A stretch of 11,603 bases of DNA from Candidatus Zixiibacteriota bacterium (GTDB lineage Bacteria; Zixibacteria; MSB-5A5; SM1-73): assembly GCA_029933635.1 (NCBI GenBank), contig JAOZNS010000073.1, positions 1 to 11,603 on the forward strand, written 5' to 3'. The notes under the pieces were generated by a model. That model ran no database searches. It had not been told where the DNA came from and worked only from the letters and a program-made list of their open reading frames with translations. The position numbers and the translations under genes are program-made. Shown one piece after another: positions 1-6,558 of the stretch (the first letter of the stretch is position 1; each line of letters begins with the position of its first letter).

Positions 1-127
1 AGAAGGAACATCTTTTGTGACTAAATAAATTTACACACAAATTCAAACATTACCATAGGAAGGGCTCACTTAAGCGCAGCTATGACTTACAGGGTATCCC
101 TTATAAAGAAAGTCCACGGTGAAGTAA

Positions 128-171
128 GCGGGGATTGAATCCCGGGGACCTCTGTCTTCTTACAACAGAAG
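128..171 (-). other. Dyads just after the dehydrogenase stop, faintly tRNA-3'-like
   Basis: Two small dyads follow the dehydrogenase stop directly. One is TCTGT (151-155) with ACAGA (165-169) around a 9-nt loop. The other is the perfect dyad GGGATT-G-AATCCC (131-143). On the minus strand the order looks superficially like the 3' half of a tRNA: anticodon-like stem, short spacer, T-arm-like stem with ATTCAAT loop, then TTACTTC-ACC. The loops do not fit: the first has 9 nt, the T-loop is shifted by one base, and no D-arm is present. There is no U-run, so it is also not a canonical intrinsic terminator. It may be a transcript-end structure or a decayed tRNA fragment. The rest of 1-127 shows nothing recognisable. 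Confidence 0.2.
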
Positions 172-1203
172 TTATTTGGATGAATGGGGTTGGATGACTA
201 CCTTAATGCACTCCTTCGCCTCTTCCACCAGCCTAAAGCCCAAGGCGGTATCCTCCAAAGGTAAGCGATGGGTGATCATTTTACCCACAGGAACGCGGCG
301 GGAACGAATTAGCTCTATAGCTTGAAGACAGTCTAAGGGAGCGGCTCCGTAAGATGGCAACAGGGTGATTCCATTACGCCAGAATTCATTTACCGGAACA
401 GGTAGCTTGACGCCCGGATCGGTGGGGGCGAAAAATAGAACCGTGCCACCGCGGTCCACACATTGTAAGGCTTGAGTGAACGCGGGCAAAGCTCCTGTGC
501 AAATGATTACAAGATCGGCAAGCCTCCCCTCGTTGACTTCGCGCAGACGAGCAGGCACGTCCTCTTGAGCGCGTATCACCGCGTCTGCTCCTAACTTTTT
601 TGCCATTTCCATGCGATAATCGTTAATATCGGTGGCGATGACTCGACTCGCTCCCAAGGCCCGAGCCAGAAGCAGATGAAGCAATCCAGAGATTCCACTG
701 CCTAGGATAAGCACACTCTGAGCTGGCTTGATCCCCGCCATTCTCTGACCGCGGATAACACAACCCAATGGTTCAACAAATGTCCCCTCCTCATAGGAAA
801 CCTCACCCGGCAAAAGAAAAGTTCCTCGATCCACGTTCAGCCGAGGCGCCCGCAAATATTCAGCGAAACCTCCAGGATCATAATTGGTGGTATGCAAGGT
901 CTCACACACGGTATGGTATCCATTCAGGCAATACCGACAGGTGTTACAAGGAATATGGTGTGAAACGAAAACCCGATCGCCGAGTTTAAAATTTTTAACC
1001 CCTTCACCCAGTTTAACGATCTTTCCTGCGATCTCATGTCCTAAAACCAGAGGCGCTTTTTTTATACGATACCATTCCATCACATCACTTCCACAGATGC
1101 CACTGGCTAAGACCTTTACCAATATCTCACCGGGACCGATCTTGGGTTTGGGTAACTCTTCTATCCTCACATCCCTGTTGTTGTAATACATTGCCACCCG
1201 CAT
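172..1203 (-). CDS. Zn-dependent alcohol/polyol dehydrogenase (MDR family)
   Basis: A 343-residue medium-chain dehydrogenase/reductase, full length for the sorbitol/threonine dehydrogenase branch. The N-terminal GroES-like domain carries the catalytic zinc ligands C37 (GICGSD) and H56-E57 (GHE), with E144 (VEPLG) as the likely third ligand. The structural zinc ligands are C86, C89, C92 and C100. The Rossmann fold has GSGISG at 168-173 and an acidic D192 at the end of beta-2, which favours NAD over NADP. It should oxidise a secondary alcohol or polyol in the cytoplasm, or reduce the corresponding ketone; the substrate cannot be read from sequence. The start at 1203 has AGGAG eight bases upstream. 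It lies 71 bp downstream of the LsrF-like aldolase gene, so the two probably act on related sugar-derived compounds. That functional link is inference. Confidence 0.9.
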   Translation of the reverse strand: MRVAMYYNNRDVRIEELPKPKIGPGEILVKVLASGICGSDVMEWYRIKKAPLVLGHEIAGKIVKLGEGVKNFKLGDRVFVSHHIPCNTCRYCLNGYHTVCETLHTTNYDPGGFAEYLRAPRLNVDRGTFLLPGEVSYEEGTFVEPLGCVIRGQRMAGIKPAQSVLILGSGISGLLHLLLARALGASRVIATDINDYRMEMAKKLGADAVIRAQEDVPARLREVNEGRLADLVIICTGALPAFTQALQCVDRGGTVLFFAPTDPGVKLPVPVNEFWRNGITLLPSYGAAPLDCLQAIELIRSRRVPVGKMITHRLPLEDTALGFRLVEEAKECIKVVIQPHSSK

Positions 1204-1274
1204 GCTATCAGCTCCTGCAACATTTACTTATCAAGAATTATGCAATCAAACTACAGATGCCCCAAAATTCTTAA

Positions 1275-2075
1275 CTACGCTTTTTCGCTATTCTTTACAT
1301 CTTTGAATATCTGAAAGGCTTTCTCAGGAGTGGCATTTTCATGCACCATAGCCTGTAAAGCTTTTGCCATAGCTACCGGATGAGGATTCTGCCAGACGTT
1401 TCTTCCCAGATTTATTCCGATAGCACCTTTTTGCAGTCCATCATAGACGAACTCCAACACCTCCAGCTCCGTCTCACATTTGGGACCACCGGCCATGACA
1501 ATGGGAACTGGACAGCCATCAACCACCTTATCAAAATCCTTTTCACACCAGTAAGTTTTGACCACCTTTGCTCCCAGCTCCGCGGCTATCCGGCAAGCCA
1601 AAGCAAGGTAGCGTGCGTCTTTTTGACCCACCTCTTTGCCCACAGCAGTAACTGCCATCACCGGAATGCCGTAGTCTTCGCATTGATTGACCAAATTAGC
1701 CAAGTTTAAAAGCGTCTGGTGCTCGTAATCTGTGCCGACGAAAATGGAAAGTCCCACCGCAGTGGCATTGAGGCGGAGAATCTCCTGTATGGAGATGGTG
1801 ATACCCTCGTTGGCCAAGTCCTTGCCCACCATGCTGGTTCCTCCGGATACCCTTAAGATGATAGGCTTATCTATTCCGGGATCAACTGCGGATCGCAACA
1901 CCCCTCTGGTAACAAAAAGCGCATCGCAATAGGGCAGAAGTGGTTTTATGGTCTGGGCTGGCTTTTCTAAACAGGTGGTGGGACCCTGAAAATATCCATG
2001 ATCTATGGGCAGAAAGAAACAGCGTCCATCAGACCCGATCAGGCGATTCAGGCGGTTTTGCATTCCCCAATCCAT
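1275..2075 (-). CDS. LsrF-like class I aldolase/thiolase (DhnA-type)
   Basis: 266 residues, a TIM-barrel Schiff-base enzyme of the DeoC/LacD/DhnA group. It resembles E. coli LsrF, the thiolase that cleaves phosphorylated 3-hydroxypentane-2,4-dione in autoinducer-2 breakdown. Shared blocks include the MDWGMQ start, DHGYFQGP (25-32), TRGVLRS (56-62), YEHQ (117-120), VVKTYW with the predicted Schiff-base K173, CPVPIVMAGG (188-197) and GRNVWQNPHPVAM (224-236). An upstream in-frame ATG at 2126 exists, but the ATG at 2075 has a perfect AAGGAGGT seven bases before it and begins exactly where LsrF-type homology begins. No lsrK, lsrG or transporter is visible, so an AI-2 role is not shown. The related fructose-bisphosphate or aminodideoxyheptulosonate-synthase activities remain possible. 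The gene sits upstream of the Zn dehydrogenase, probably in the same transcript. Confidence 0.85.
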   Translation of the reverse strand: MDWGMQNRLNRLIGSDGRCFFLPIDHGYFQGPTTCLEKPAQTIKPLLPYCDALFVTRGVLRSAVDPGIDKPIILRVSGGTSMVGKDLANEGITISIQEILRLNATAVGLSIFVGTDYEHQTLLNLANLVNQCEDYGIPVMAVTAVGKEVGQKDARYLALACRIAAELGAKVVKTYWCEKDFDKVVDGCPVPIVMAGGPKCETELEVLEFVYDGLQKGAIGINLGRNVWQNPHPVAMAKALQAMVHENATPEKAFQIFKDVKNSEKA

Positions 2076-2082
2076 TTTATGC

Positions 2083-2090
2083 ACCTCCTT
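2083..2090 (-). promoter_or_regulatory. Shine-Dalgarno fixing the LsrF-like start
   Basis: AAGGAGGT on the minus strand, full complementarity to the 16S tail, seven bases before the ATG at 2075. The alternative ATG at 2126 has no comparable site, so 2075 is the preferred start. Confidence 0.8.
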
Positions 2091-2157
2091 ATGAGAGGAC
2101 TTTTTTGTAGGATCTGTCGGATACAAGACTTAGAAAGCAATTTTTTCCTTACTTAAT

Positions 2158-2172
2158 CCCTGAAGGACAGGG
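2158..2172 (-). other. Short GC-rich hairpin after the 71-residue gene
   Basis: CCCTG/CAGGG with a 5-nt loop, just after the stop of the small Cys protein and before the aldolase gene. On the minus strand it is followed by ATTAAGTAAGG, not a U-run, so it is not a normal terminator. It could be a weak attenuator or processing site between the two genes, or chance. Confidence 0.2.
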
Positions 2173-2184
2173 CTATCACCTGCG

Positions 2185-2400
2185 TTATCTTTCTGATCTA
2201 ACGATCAAATAGCCCTTATCCATCAACCAGTGGTGAAATTGATAAGCGGTATACCTGCAATCGCTCTTGCAGATCTCTCTTATCTTCTCATACTCGAAAG
2301 AGCCCTGTTTTTGAGCATCCAGCTTCAACTGAATCGGGCATTTTATCTCTTTACAAAACTCTCTGCGCTTGTAATCCACATATCCCTTAATTGACGACAT
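2185..2400 (-). CDS. Small four-cysteine protein, function unknown
   Basis: 71 residues, not assigned to a named family. It has four cysteines in two pairs, C16-x4-C21 (FCKEIKCP) and C44-x3-C48 (ICKSDC), and two histidines H56-H57. The C-terminus RYTAYQFHHWLMDKGYLIV looks like a small helix-strand fold. There is no signal peptide or membrane segment, so it is probably cytoplasmic. The spacing would suit a small zinc site or an Fe-S cluster, but neither is shown. The start at 2400 has AAGGAAAAG upstream at a rather long spacing. It lies 39 bp after the M14 peptidase stop and about 110 bp before the aldolase start, so co-transcription is likely. The charged, non-repetitive composition and ordered Cys spacing suggest a real protein. 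The gene call is fairly safe; the function is unknown. Confidence 0.65.
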   Translation of the reverse strand: MSSIKGYVDYKRREFCKEIKCPIQLKLDAQKQGSFEYEKIREICKSDCRYTAYQFHHWLMDKGYLIVRSER

Positions 2401-2439
2401 GCTTCATCTTTTCCTTTTGGCTATAAGCTTATTAATTTG

Positions 2440-5343
2440 TCACCAGGGAGATGGTTTAGTTGTCCCCACCCCTGGACCGAAAAGTAAAGCGTTAATCAAA
2501 AGCCTTTCTGAACCGTGGAAATAGCCCCTAAAATCTGGTTGAAACGCAAAGAGAACGATCTGTCCCTTTCCTCTGCTCTCACGGGTAAGATATGCGGTGT
2601 TAGCCCATCTTTGGTTAGCTTCGGGCCAGAGAAGCCCACTCAGTCTGAGGCTATCTGGCTGGCTCAGACGAGCTACAGTCTGAATCGGGCTTTTGGACAT
2701 GAAAGCAAACTCCGTATATAAGATGACCGGAACTTTCTCCCCCATCCCTGAAGCAAGCCAATGCTCCTTGTCCAGATCTGCCCGTAAAATTACTCCTCTT
2801 GGCCTGAAAACTCGAAGTCTTTCATCCATCCTTTGAAGTCGTTCTGAATCTTGGTATGGTTTGTCCTTCTCTTTAGCTTTTTTCGGCGATTCAGATACTT
2901 TTTCTTTCTCAGTAGGAGGACTCCAGATCATCGATGCATCCACGGACGGTTTCTCCGCCTGTCTTTCCCATCTGGTCGCCTCCTCATACTCATTTAGCTT
3001 ATCCAGCACTTGTCGGCGAAGCCTCACCTGGCTCAGGTTTACAGAGGTGTCTGCGACAAATGCGGCTGAGCTTCCAATGGCGATCAAAGTTCCTCCATTC
3101 TCAATCCATCTTCGCAGCTTCTCAACCCCCTGTCTGCCCACCAATCGTTTGTATGCTTCAGGACCTCCCCAGATCGCCGGCAGAATCAACACATTATACT
3201 TCTCCAAATCAATTCTCCAGAGGCTACCTAAGTCCAGAGTGGAAAAACGGAGTCCCAATCTCCGATCCAAAAGATGCCAGATGCTTCCATAGCTGGTGAA
3301 ATCGATAGGTTGTCCTGCGAATATCCCTATACGTGGAACCTCTAAAAGAGGGAAATAATGCCCGCCCAAATCCGGTCCTGCCTGGCTCAAGGCGGTGTTT
3401 ATCCCATAGATGGTTATTCCAGTCCTTTGAGCCAATTTCTCCACAAGCTCATGAAGGTCTTCGCCATTCTCCCTGCATCTAAGTAGAATGCTACCTTGAG
3501 AAAACCTTCTTCCCTCTATCTGGAAAGGCATCTTTGCCATTCTGACCTTTAACCCATTCTCAAGCAGAACCGTAAGGGCATTCACGGCTCGATCATCCAG
3601 ATAATCAAACACATACCCATATTGGGGATTGGGATTTACCACCTTACCCACAGAAGGTTTTACCTGGGTTATCCTGCGGGTGCTCGTCTTCACTTCTCTT
3701 TTGCTCCAGTAGGTCTCCACATCATAGGCCAAGGGAAGAGACCAAGCAGACACCTCGTACATTTTGGTCCGGTGCTTCTTTTCCAATGCTTTTCTTTCCT
3801 GCCGGAGAAAAGATGGCGACATTTGGGGATCAAATTCCAAGATCGCCCGAATCAAAGGACTTAAAGGTTGATCCAGAGGTACGATATAAGTTCCTTTTGG
3901 AAATTTTTTTTGGGACGAAAATCCTCCCCAAAAATCATACAGCTTTCCAGCTTTAAAATCTTTCGTTGCCTGGTAAACTTCAATTCCCTGAGAAAGTAAA
4001 ATCTCCACTAACTGATCAGTTCGAGACTTGTTCTTTGTGGGCACAAAAAGAAAGGATTGAGCGGAACCTTTCCTCCCATGGATTGCATTTTTCTTCTCCT
4101 TAGAGAAATCCTCAAAGATAGCTTCTTTATTCCGAGCTAAGGTTGTCAAATTGGTCATCGCACTTATAAAGTGATGATGAACAGCTTCACGATAGGTCAG
4201 TAAACTTCCATCTTTCTGCCTTACTGCCGATCCCTGCACCCCGGCTTGTTCATACAGAATGCCCAAAGCTCCGGTATAAAGTCCCCAAGAGTTAGCATAA
4301 CCGGGATACCACATCTCCAGCCATTCCCGGGTGTAATAGCTCCACCCATATCTGTCAAAAGCTTGAGCCTGATCTCGAGCAAAGATCTTCCACCATTTCT
4401 TAATAGTGGTGCTCAAAGCCGGAAGAAAGGGTTCTCTTGGAGGAGAAAAAAGATAAGTATCCTGCGGTCCCATTTCATGTGCGTCCACGAGAAGTTGAGG
4501 AGAGAATTCCAGAAGGATTTTGACCTTCCCGCGTGTCTCGGGCTGAGTCAAAATGAACCAGTCTCGATTGAGGTCAAAAAGATAGTGATTACCTCGTCCC
4601 CAGGGCCAGAAGCCTCCGTGCTGAAGGCTTTGATCGTCAAAGTTAGGAATTTTTCCGGAGGCGGTCTCCAGTTGTTTAAGGAAACGTTCCCTACCATCAG
4701 GATTCTGGAGGGGATCAATAAGTGTCACCACTCGGTCTCTGATCATTCGGGTAACAGAATCGGTCCCCGCTACAAGCTGATAGGCTAACTGAAGGGAGGC
4801 ATCGGTGGAGGAAAGCTCATCCCCGTGGACACAAAAGCCCAGCCAAGCAGAAGCTGGGGTTTGTTTGATTAAAGAAAGGATTTCCTTTGGCTGGCTTATT
4901 TTTCTTGGATCAGCCAGTTTCGAGATCGAACTTTTTATCTGATCAAGTCGTTTTAGATTCCGTTCCGAACTGACGATCAGGCACAAAAGGTCTCTCCCCT
5001 CATGTGTTTTGCCGTATTCGATCAATTTTGCTCGAGGAGTGGACTGAGCCAGAGCCTGAAGGTAAGAGATCACCTCTTGATAATGAGAAGGTTTGAACCC
5101 TATCTGGTAGCCCAAGATCTCTTCAGGCGTAGGAATATCAGGATCATAGGTGCCCTGAGGAAAGAAGGGCTCTTTATGGGTTTGAGGGGTGGCGCGTATC
5201 GAGGATTCCTCGGAATAAACTGTGGCTGGTAAGGCGAGGCCCCCATAAAAAAACCAAGTTATCGTCGTCAAAAGCAGGATAGCAAGAAGACAGTTTTTAC
5301 AGAAATTTTCTTCTTTAGAACTAACCAGGCTGATAGCTTTCAT
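2440..5343 (-). CDS. Secreted M14 zinc carboxypeptidase with GATase-like C-terminal domain
   Basis: 967 residues from the ATG at 5343, which has AAGGA seven bases upstream; the longer frame to 5385 lacks a ribosome site. The N-terminus is a basic stretch followed by a hydrophobic core (LLAILLLTTITWFF), a likely signal peptide, so the enzyme should act outside the cytoplasm. The M14 catalytic domain (about residues 75-400) has zinc ligands H173 and E176 (HGDE) and H289 (DAHEMG), NPDG (214-217), DLNRDW (257-262) for substrate binding, and the probable general base E365 (YEQAG). After a long middle region, residues about 668-770 (RIGIFAGQP, VLILPAIWGG, IENGGTLIAIGSSAAF) resemble a class I glutamine-amidotransferase/ThuA-like fold. 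A Lys/Glu-rich linker follows (about 800-840), then a closing GQIVLFAFQPDFRG strand. It probably trims peptides or cell-wall-derived peptides; the substrate is unknown. Large M14 proteins with such C-terminal domains are known in several bacterial phyla. Confidence 0.88.
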   Translation of the reverse strand: MKAISLVSSKEENFCKNCLLAILLLTTITWFFYGGLALPATVYSEESSIRATPQTHKEPFFPQGTYDPDIPTPEEILGYQIGFKPSHYQEVISYLQALAQSTPRAKLIEYGKTHEGRDLLCLIVSSERNLKRLDQIKSSISKLADPRKISQPKEILSLIKQTPASAWLGFCVHGDELSSTDASLQLAYQLVAGTDSVTRMIRDRVVTLIDPLQNPDGRERFLKQLETASGKIPNFDDQSLQHGGFWPWGRGNHYLFDLNRDWFILTQPETRGKVKILLEFSPQLLVDAHEMGPQDTYLFSPPREPFLPALSTTIKKWWKIFARDQAQAFDRYGWSYYTREWLEMWYPGYANSWGLYTGALGILYEQAGVQGSAVRQKDGSLLTYREAVHHHFISAMTNLTTLARNKEAIFEDFSKEKKNAIHGRKGSAQSFLFVPTKNKSRTDQLVEILLSQGIEVYQATKDFKAGKLYDFWGGFSSQKKFPKGTYIVPLDQPLSPLIRAILEFDPQMSPSFLRQERKALEKKHRTKMYEVSAWSLPLAYDVETYWSKREVKTSTRRITQVKPSVGKVVNPNPQYGYVFDYLDDRAVNALTVLLENGLKVRMAKMPFQIEGRRFSQGSILLRCRENGEDLHELVEKLAQRTGITIYGINTALSQAGPDLGGHYFPLLEVPRIGIFAGQPIDFTSYGSIWHLLDRRLGLRFSTLDLGSLWRIDLEKYNVLILPAIWGGPEAYKRLVGRQGVEKLRRWIENGGTLIAIGSSAAFVADTSVNLSQVRLRRQVLDKLNEYEEATRWERQAEKPSVDASMIWSPPTEKEKVSESPKKAKEKDKPYQDSERLQRMDERLRVFRPRGVILRADLDKEHWLASGMGEKVPVILYTEFAFMSKSPIQTVARLSQPDSLRLSGLLWPEANQRWANTAYLTRESRGKGQIVLFAFQPDFRGYFHGSERLLINALLFGPGVGTTKPSPW

Positions 5344-5396
5344 TGACAATTCCTTCGCCTCCGCACGTAGGCTAATAATTTCCATTAATACTTAAA

Positions 5397-5425
5397 AGTA
5401 TACCACTTCAGACCGAAGTGAGCTA
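5397..5425 (-). promoter_or_regulatory. Probable promoter of the M14 gene with a dyad in the spacer
   Basis: On the minus strand a -10-like TATACT lies at 5402-5397, with a weak -35 (TAGCTC, 5425-5420). The spacer is almost filled by a perfect dyad, CACTTC-N5-GAAGTG (5404-5420). Transcription would begin near 5390, leaving a leader of about 45 nt before the ATG at 5343 and agreeing with that start. The weak -35 and the spacer dyad suggest control by a regulator, but this is inferred from sequence alone. Confidence 0.4.
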
Positions 5426-5736
5426 TCTAAATTTCTTTAACTCTGTTAGACTCCACATCTTTTGAAGGATAAATAAAGACAAACACCTCCCGTTTGTCAA
5501 ATGAAAATCGATCGCAATTGATGCCTATATGCAAATCATACATATTTTGAGAGAGAAAAAATTGCAATCTCCAATATGAATTTTATTCTAAGAGGATAGA
5601 AAATTAGCAGAATGTCTTTCTTTAGTTTTTGTTTGTTGAAAGAAAAGAGGGGTGGAGAAGTTACAGCTCTTTTTGAGATTTAATCCTTAAGCGGAGCCTT
5701 TGGGCTGAGAGGAGGTTGACCAGAAAGCATTCCCGA
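5426..5736. other. Gene-poor interval upstream of the M14 gene
   Basis: AT-rich non-coding stretch between the small membrane-protein pair and the M14 promoter. I see no credible ORF, RNA gene or strong terminator. Small inverted repeats are present, for example ATATG-N9-CATAT around 5528-5546 and AGCC-N4-GGCT near 5696-5707, but none is followed by a U-run. Its length would allow an unrecognised small RNA or regulatory region. Confidence 0.4.
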
Positions 5737-6003
5737 TTATTCTTTTTCCTTCAAACCTTCTTCAGCTTTTGGACCGTCAAAATGACCTTTCAGGAAATAT
5801 AAAATCCAGAACACAAAAGATCCAAAAGCCGCACCTGCAAGAAAGGATCCCCAGGTATACTTTTCCAGCCACACGAACCAGACGATCAGAGTTAGCAACA
5901 GACAAAGTGTTATAACCTTAAGCACCCGGCTGAAGACCAGACGAAGAAACAACCCAAATCCAAAAGACCCCTTGATCAAGTTCTCTAATATCAGAGCTTT
6001 CAC
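5737..6003 (-). CDS. Small two-helix membrane protein, unknown function
   Basis: 88 residues with a GTG start at 6003, preceded by GAGGT five bases away. That ribosome site overlaps the stop region of the preceding gene, so translation is probably coupled. Two hydrophobic segments are predicted (about 27-46 and 51-71), separated by WLEKYTWG, and the C-terminal tail is charged (GPKAEEGLKEKE). The second segment, GSFLAGAAFGSFVFWILYF, has spaced small residues suited to helix packing. It faintly recalls the glycine-rich helix of ATP-synthase I-type proteins, but no ATP-synthase genes are in view and I do not assign that role. It forms a pair with the 74-residue membrane protein eight bases upstream and probably works with it in the cytoplasmic membrane. 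Confidence 0.6.
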   Translation of the reverse strand: MKALILENLIKGSFGFGLFLRLVFSRVLKVITLCLLLTLIVWFVWLEKYTWGSFLAGAAFGSFVFWILYFLKGHFDGPKAEEGLKEKE

Positions 6004-6011
6004 CTCTTACC

Positions 6012-6236
6012 TCAGGTTTCAGAAAAGAAGAATTGGACAAGATCAAAGAAAAGATAAAAAGCATAGCAAAACATGACCACCATATAGGAGTGAATGGAAA
6101 GTATTTTCAAAAAGGCGGCCTGTGGAGTGACAAATGCTCTGATCGCCAGAATGATCAAGCTCAAGCCCGCCCAGGAGATGAGCATAACCAGAGTATCAAC
6201 CACAAAAATCATCATCATCTTTTTTATTGTAATCAT
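6012..6236 (-). CDS. Small two-helix membrane protein, first gene of a pair
   Basis: 74 residues, almost entirely hydrophobic. A short basic N-terminus (MITIKK) precedes a first helix (about 7-33), then a polar turn (FVTPQAAFLK) and a second aromatic-rich helix (about 45-70, FCYAFYLFFDLVQFFF). The N-terminal lysines suggest an N-in orientation with both ends in the cytoplasm. The ATG at 6236 has GAGGG ten bases upstream. Its stop is eight bases before the GTG of the 88-residue membrane gene, so the two form a tight bicistron. No known family was recognised. Toxin-like small membrane proteins are usually shorter with one helix, so I do not call it one. Confidence 0.55.
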   Translation of the reverse strand: MITIKKMMMIFVVDTLVMLISWAGLSLIILAIRAFVTPQAAFLKILSIHSYMVVMFCYAFYLFFDLVQFFFSET

Positions 6237-6558
6237 GATTTTTTACCCTCAGTTAAGCAAAAGTAAACTTAAAACCTTTTATCTTTCTCCTTTTGAGCAA
6301 CATAGGATAAACCTTCATTGCACTTGAACTGAGCCCCCCATGGTGGAGATGCCAATTATATATCTGTTTTGAATATCGACCTTCAAAGGTAGGTTAGTAA
6401 GTCAACTTGACCAGATTCCTTGAAAATGAGCGAAAAAAGGACAGCTGGTCAGAAATAGATCCTACCAAGAAATGAAGCTGGCAGGATCAAAAATTTGTTT
6501 TCTTAGAGTGTTAATTCCCCTTTCAGGTAGAAGCCTAAAAAAACGATCAGGGAGAAAA
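6237..6558. other. Intergenic interval with two tandem inverted repeats
   Basis: About 320 bp without a credible gene. It lies downstream of the PLP-enzyme gene and upstream of the small membrane pair, so it should hold the end of one transcript and the promoter of the next. Besides the hairpin listed separately, GACCAG (6409-6414) pairs with CTGGTC (6445-6450) around a 30-nt loop that itself contains CCTT/AAGG. No convincing -35/-10 pair could be fixed for the membrane pair. Confidence 0.4.
6458..6488 (-). terminator. Possible terminator after the PLP-enzyme gene
   Basis: GATCCT-A-CCA (6458-6467) pairs with TGG-C-AGGATC (6479-6488), one mismatch, 11-nt loop, about 70 bp past the stop at 6559. 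On the minus strand it is followed by TATTTCT, only a weak U-tract, so termination efficiency is uncertain. Confidence 0.35.

Noticed and set aside
131..143. Possible CRISPR repeat end (GGGATTGAATCCC contains ATTGAAT)
   Set aside because: Only one copy is present, with no regular spacing or second repeat.
2076..2126. 17-residue N-terminal extension of the LsrF-like protein
   Set aside because: The extension contains the Shine-Dalgarno of the internal ATG at 2075, and family homology begins at that ATG.
5344..5385. 14-residue N-terminal extension of the M14 protein
   Set aside because: No ribosome site precedes the ATG at 5385, and the predicted transcript start lies almost on top of it; AAGGA supports the ATG at 5343.
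5737..6236. Small membrane pair as a toxin-antitoxin or holin system
   Set aside because: Both are two-helix proteins without a soluble antitoxin partner, phage genes or other context supporting it.
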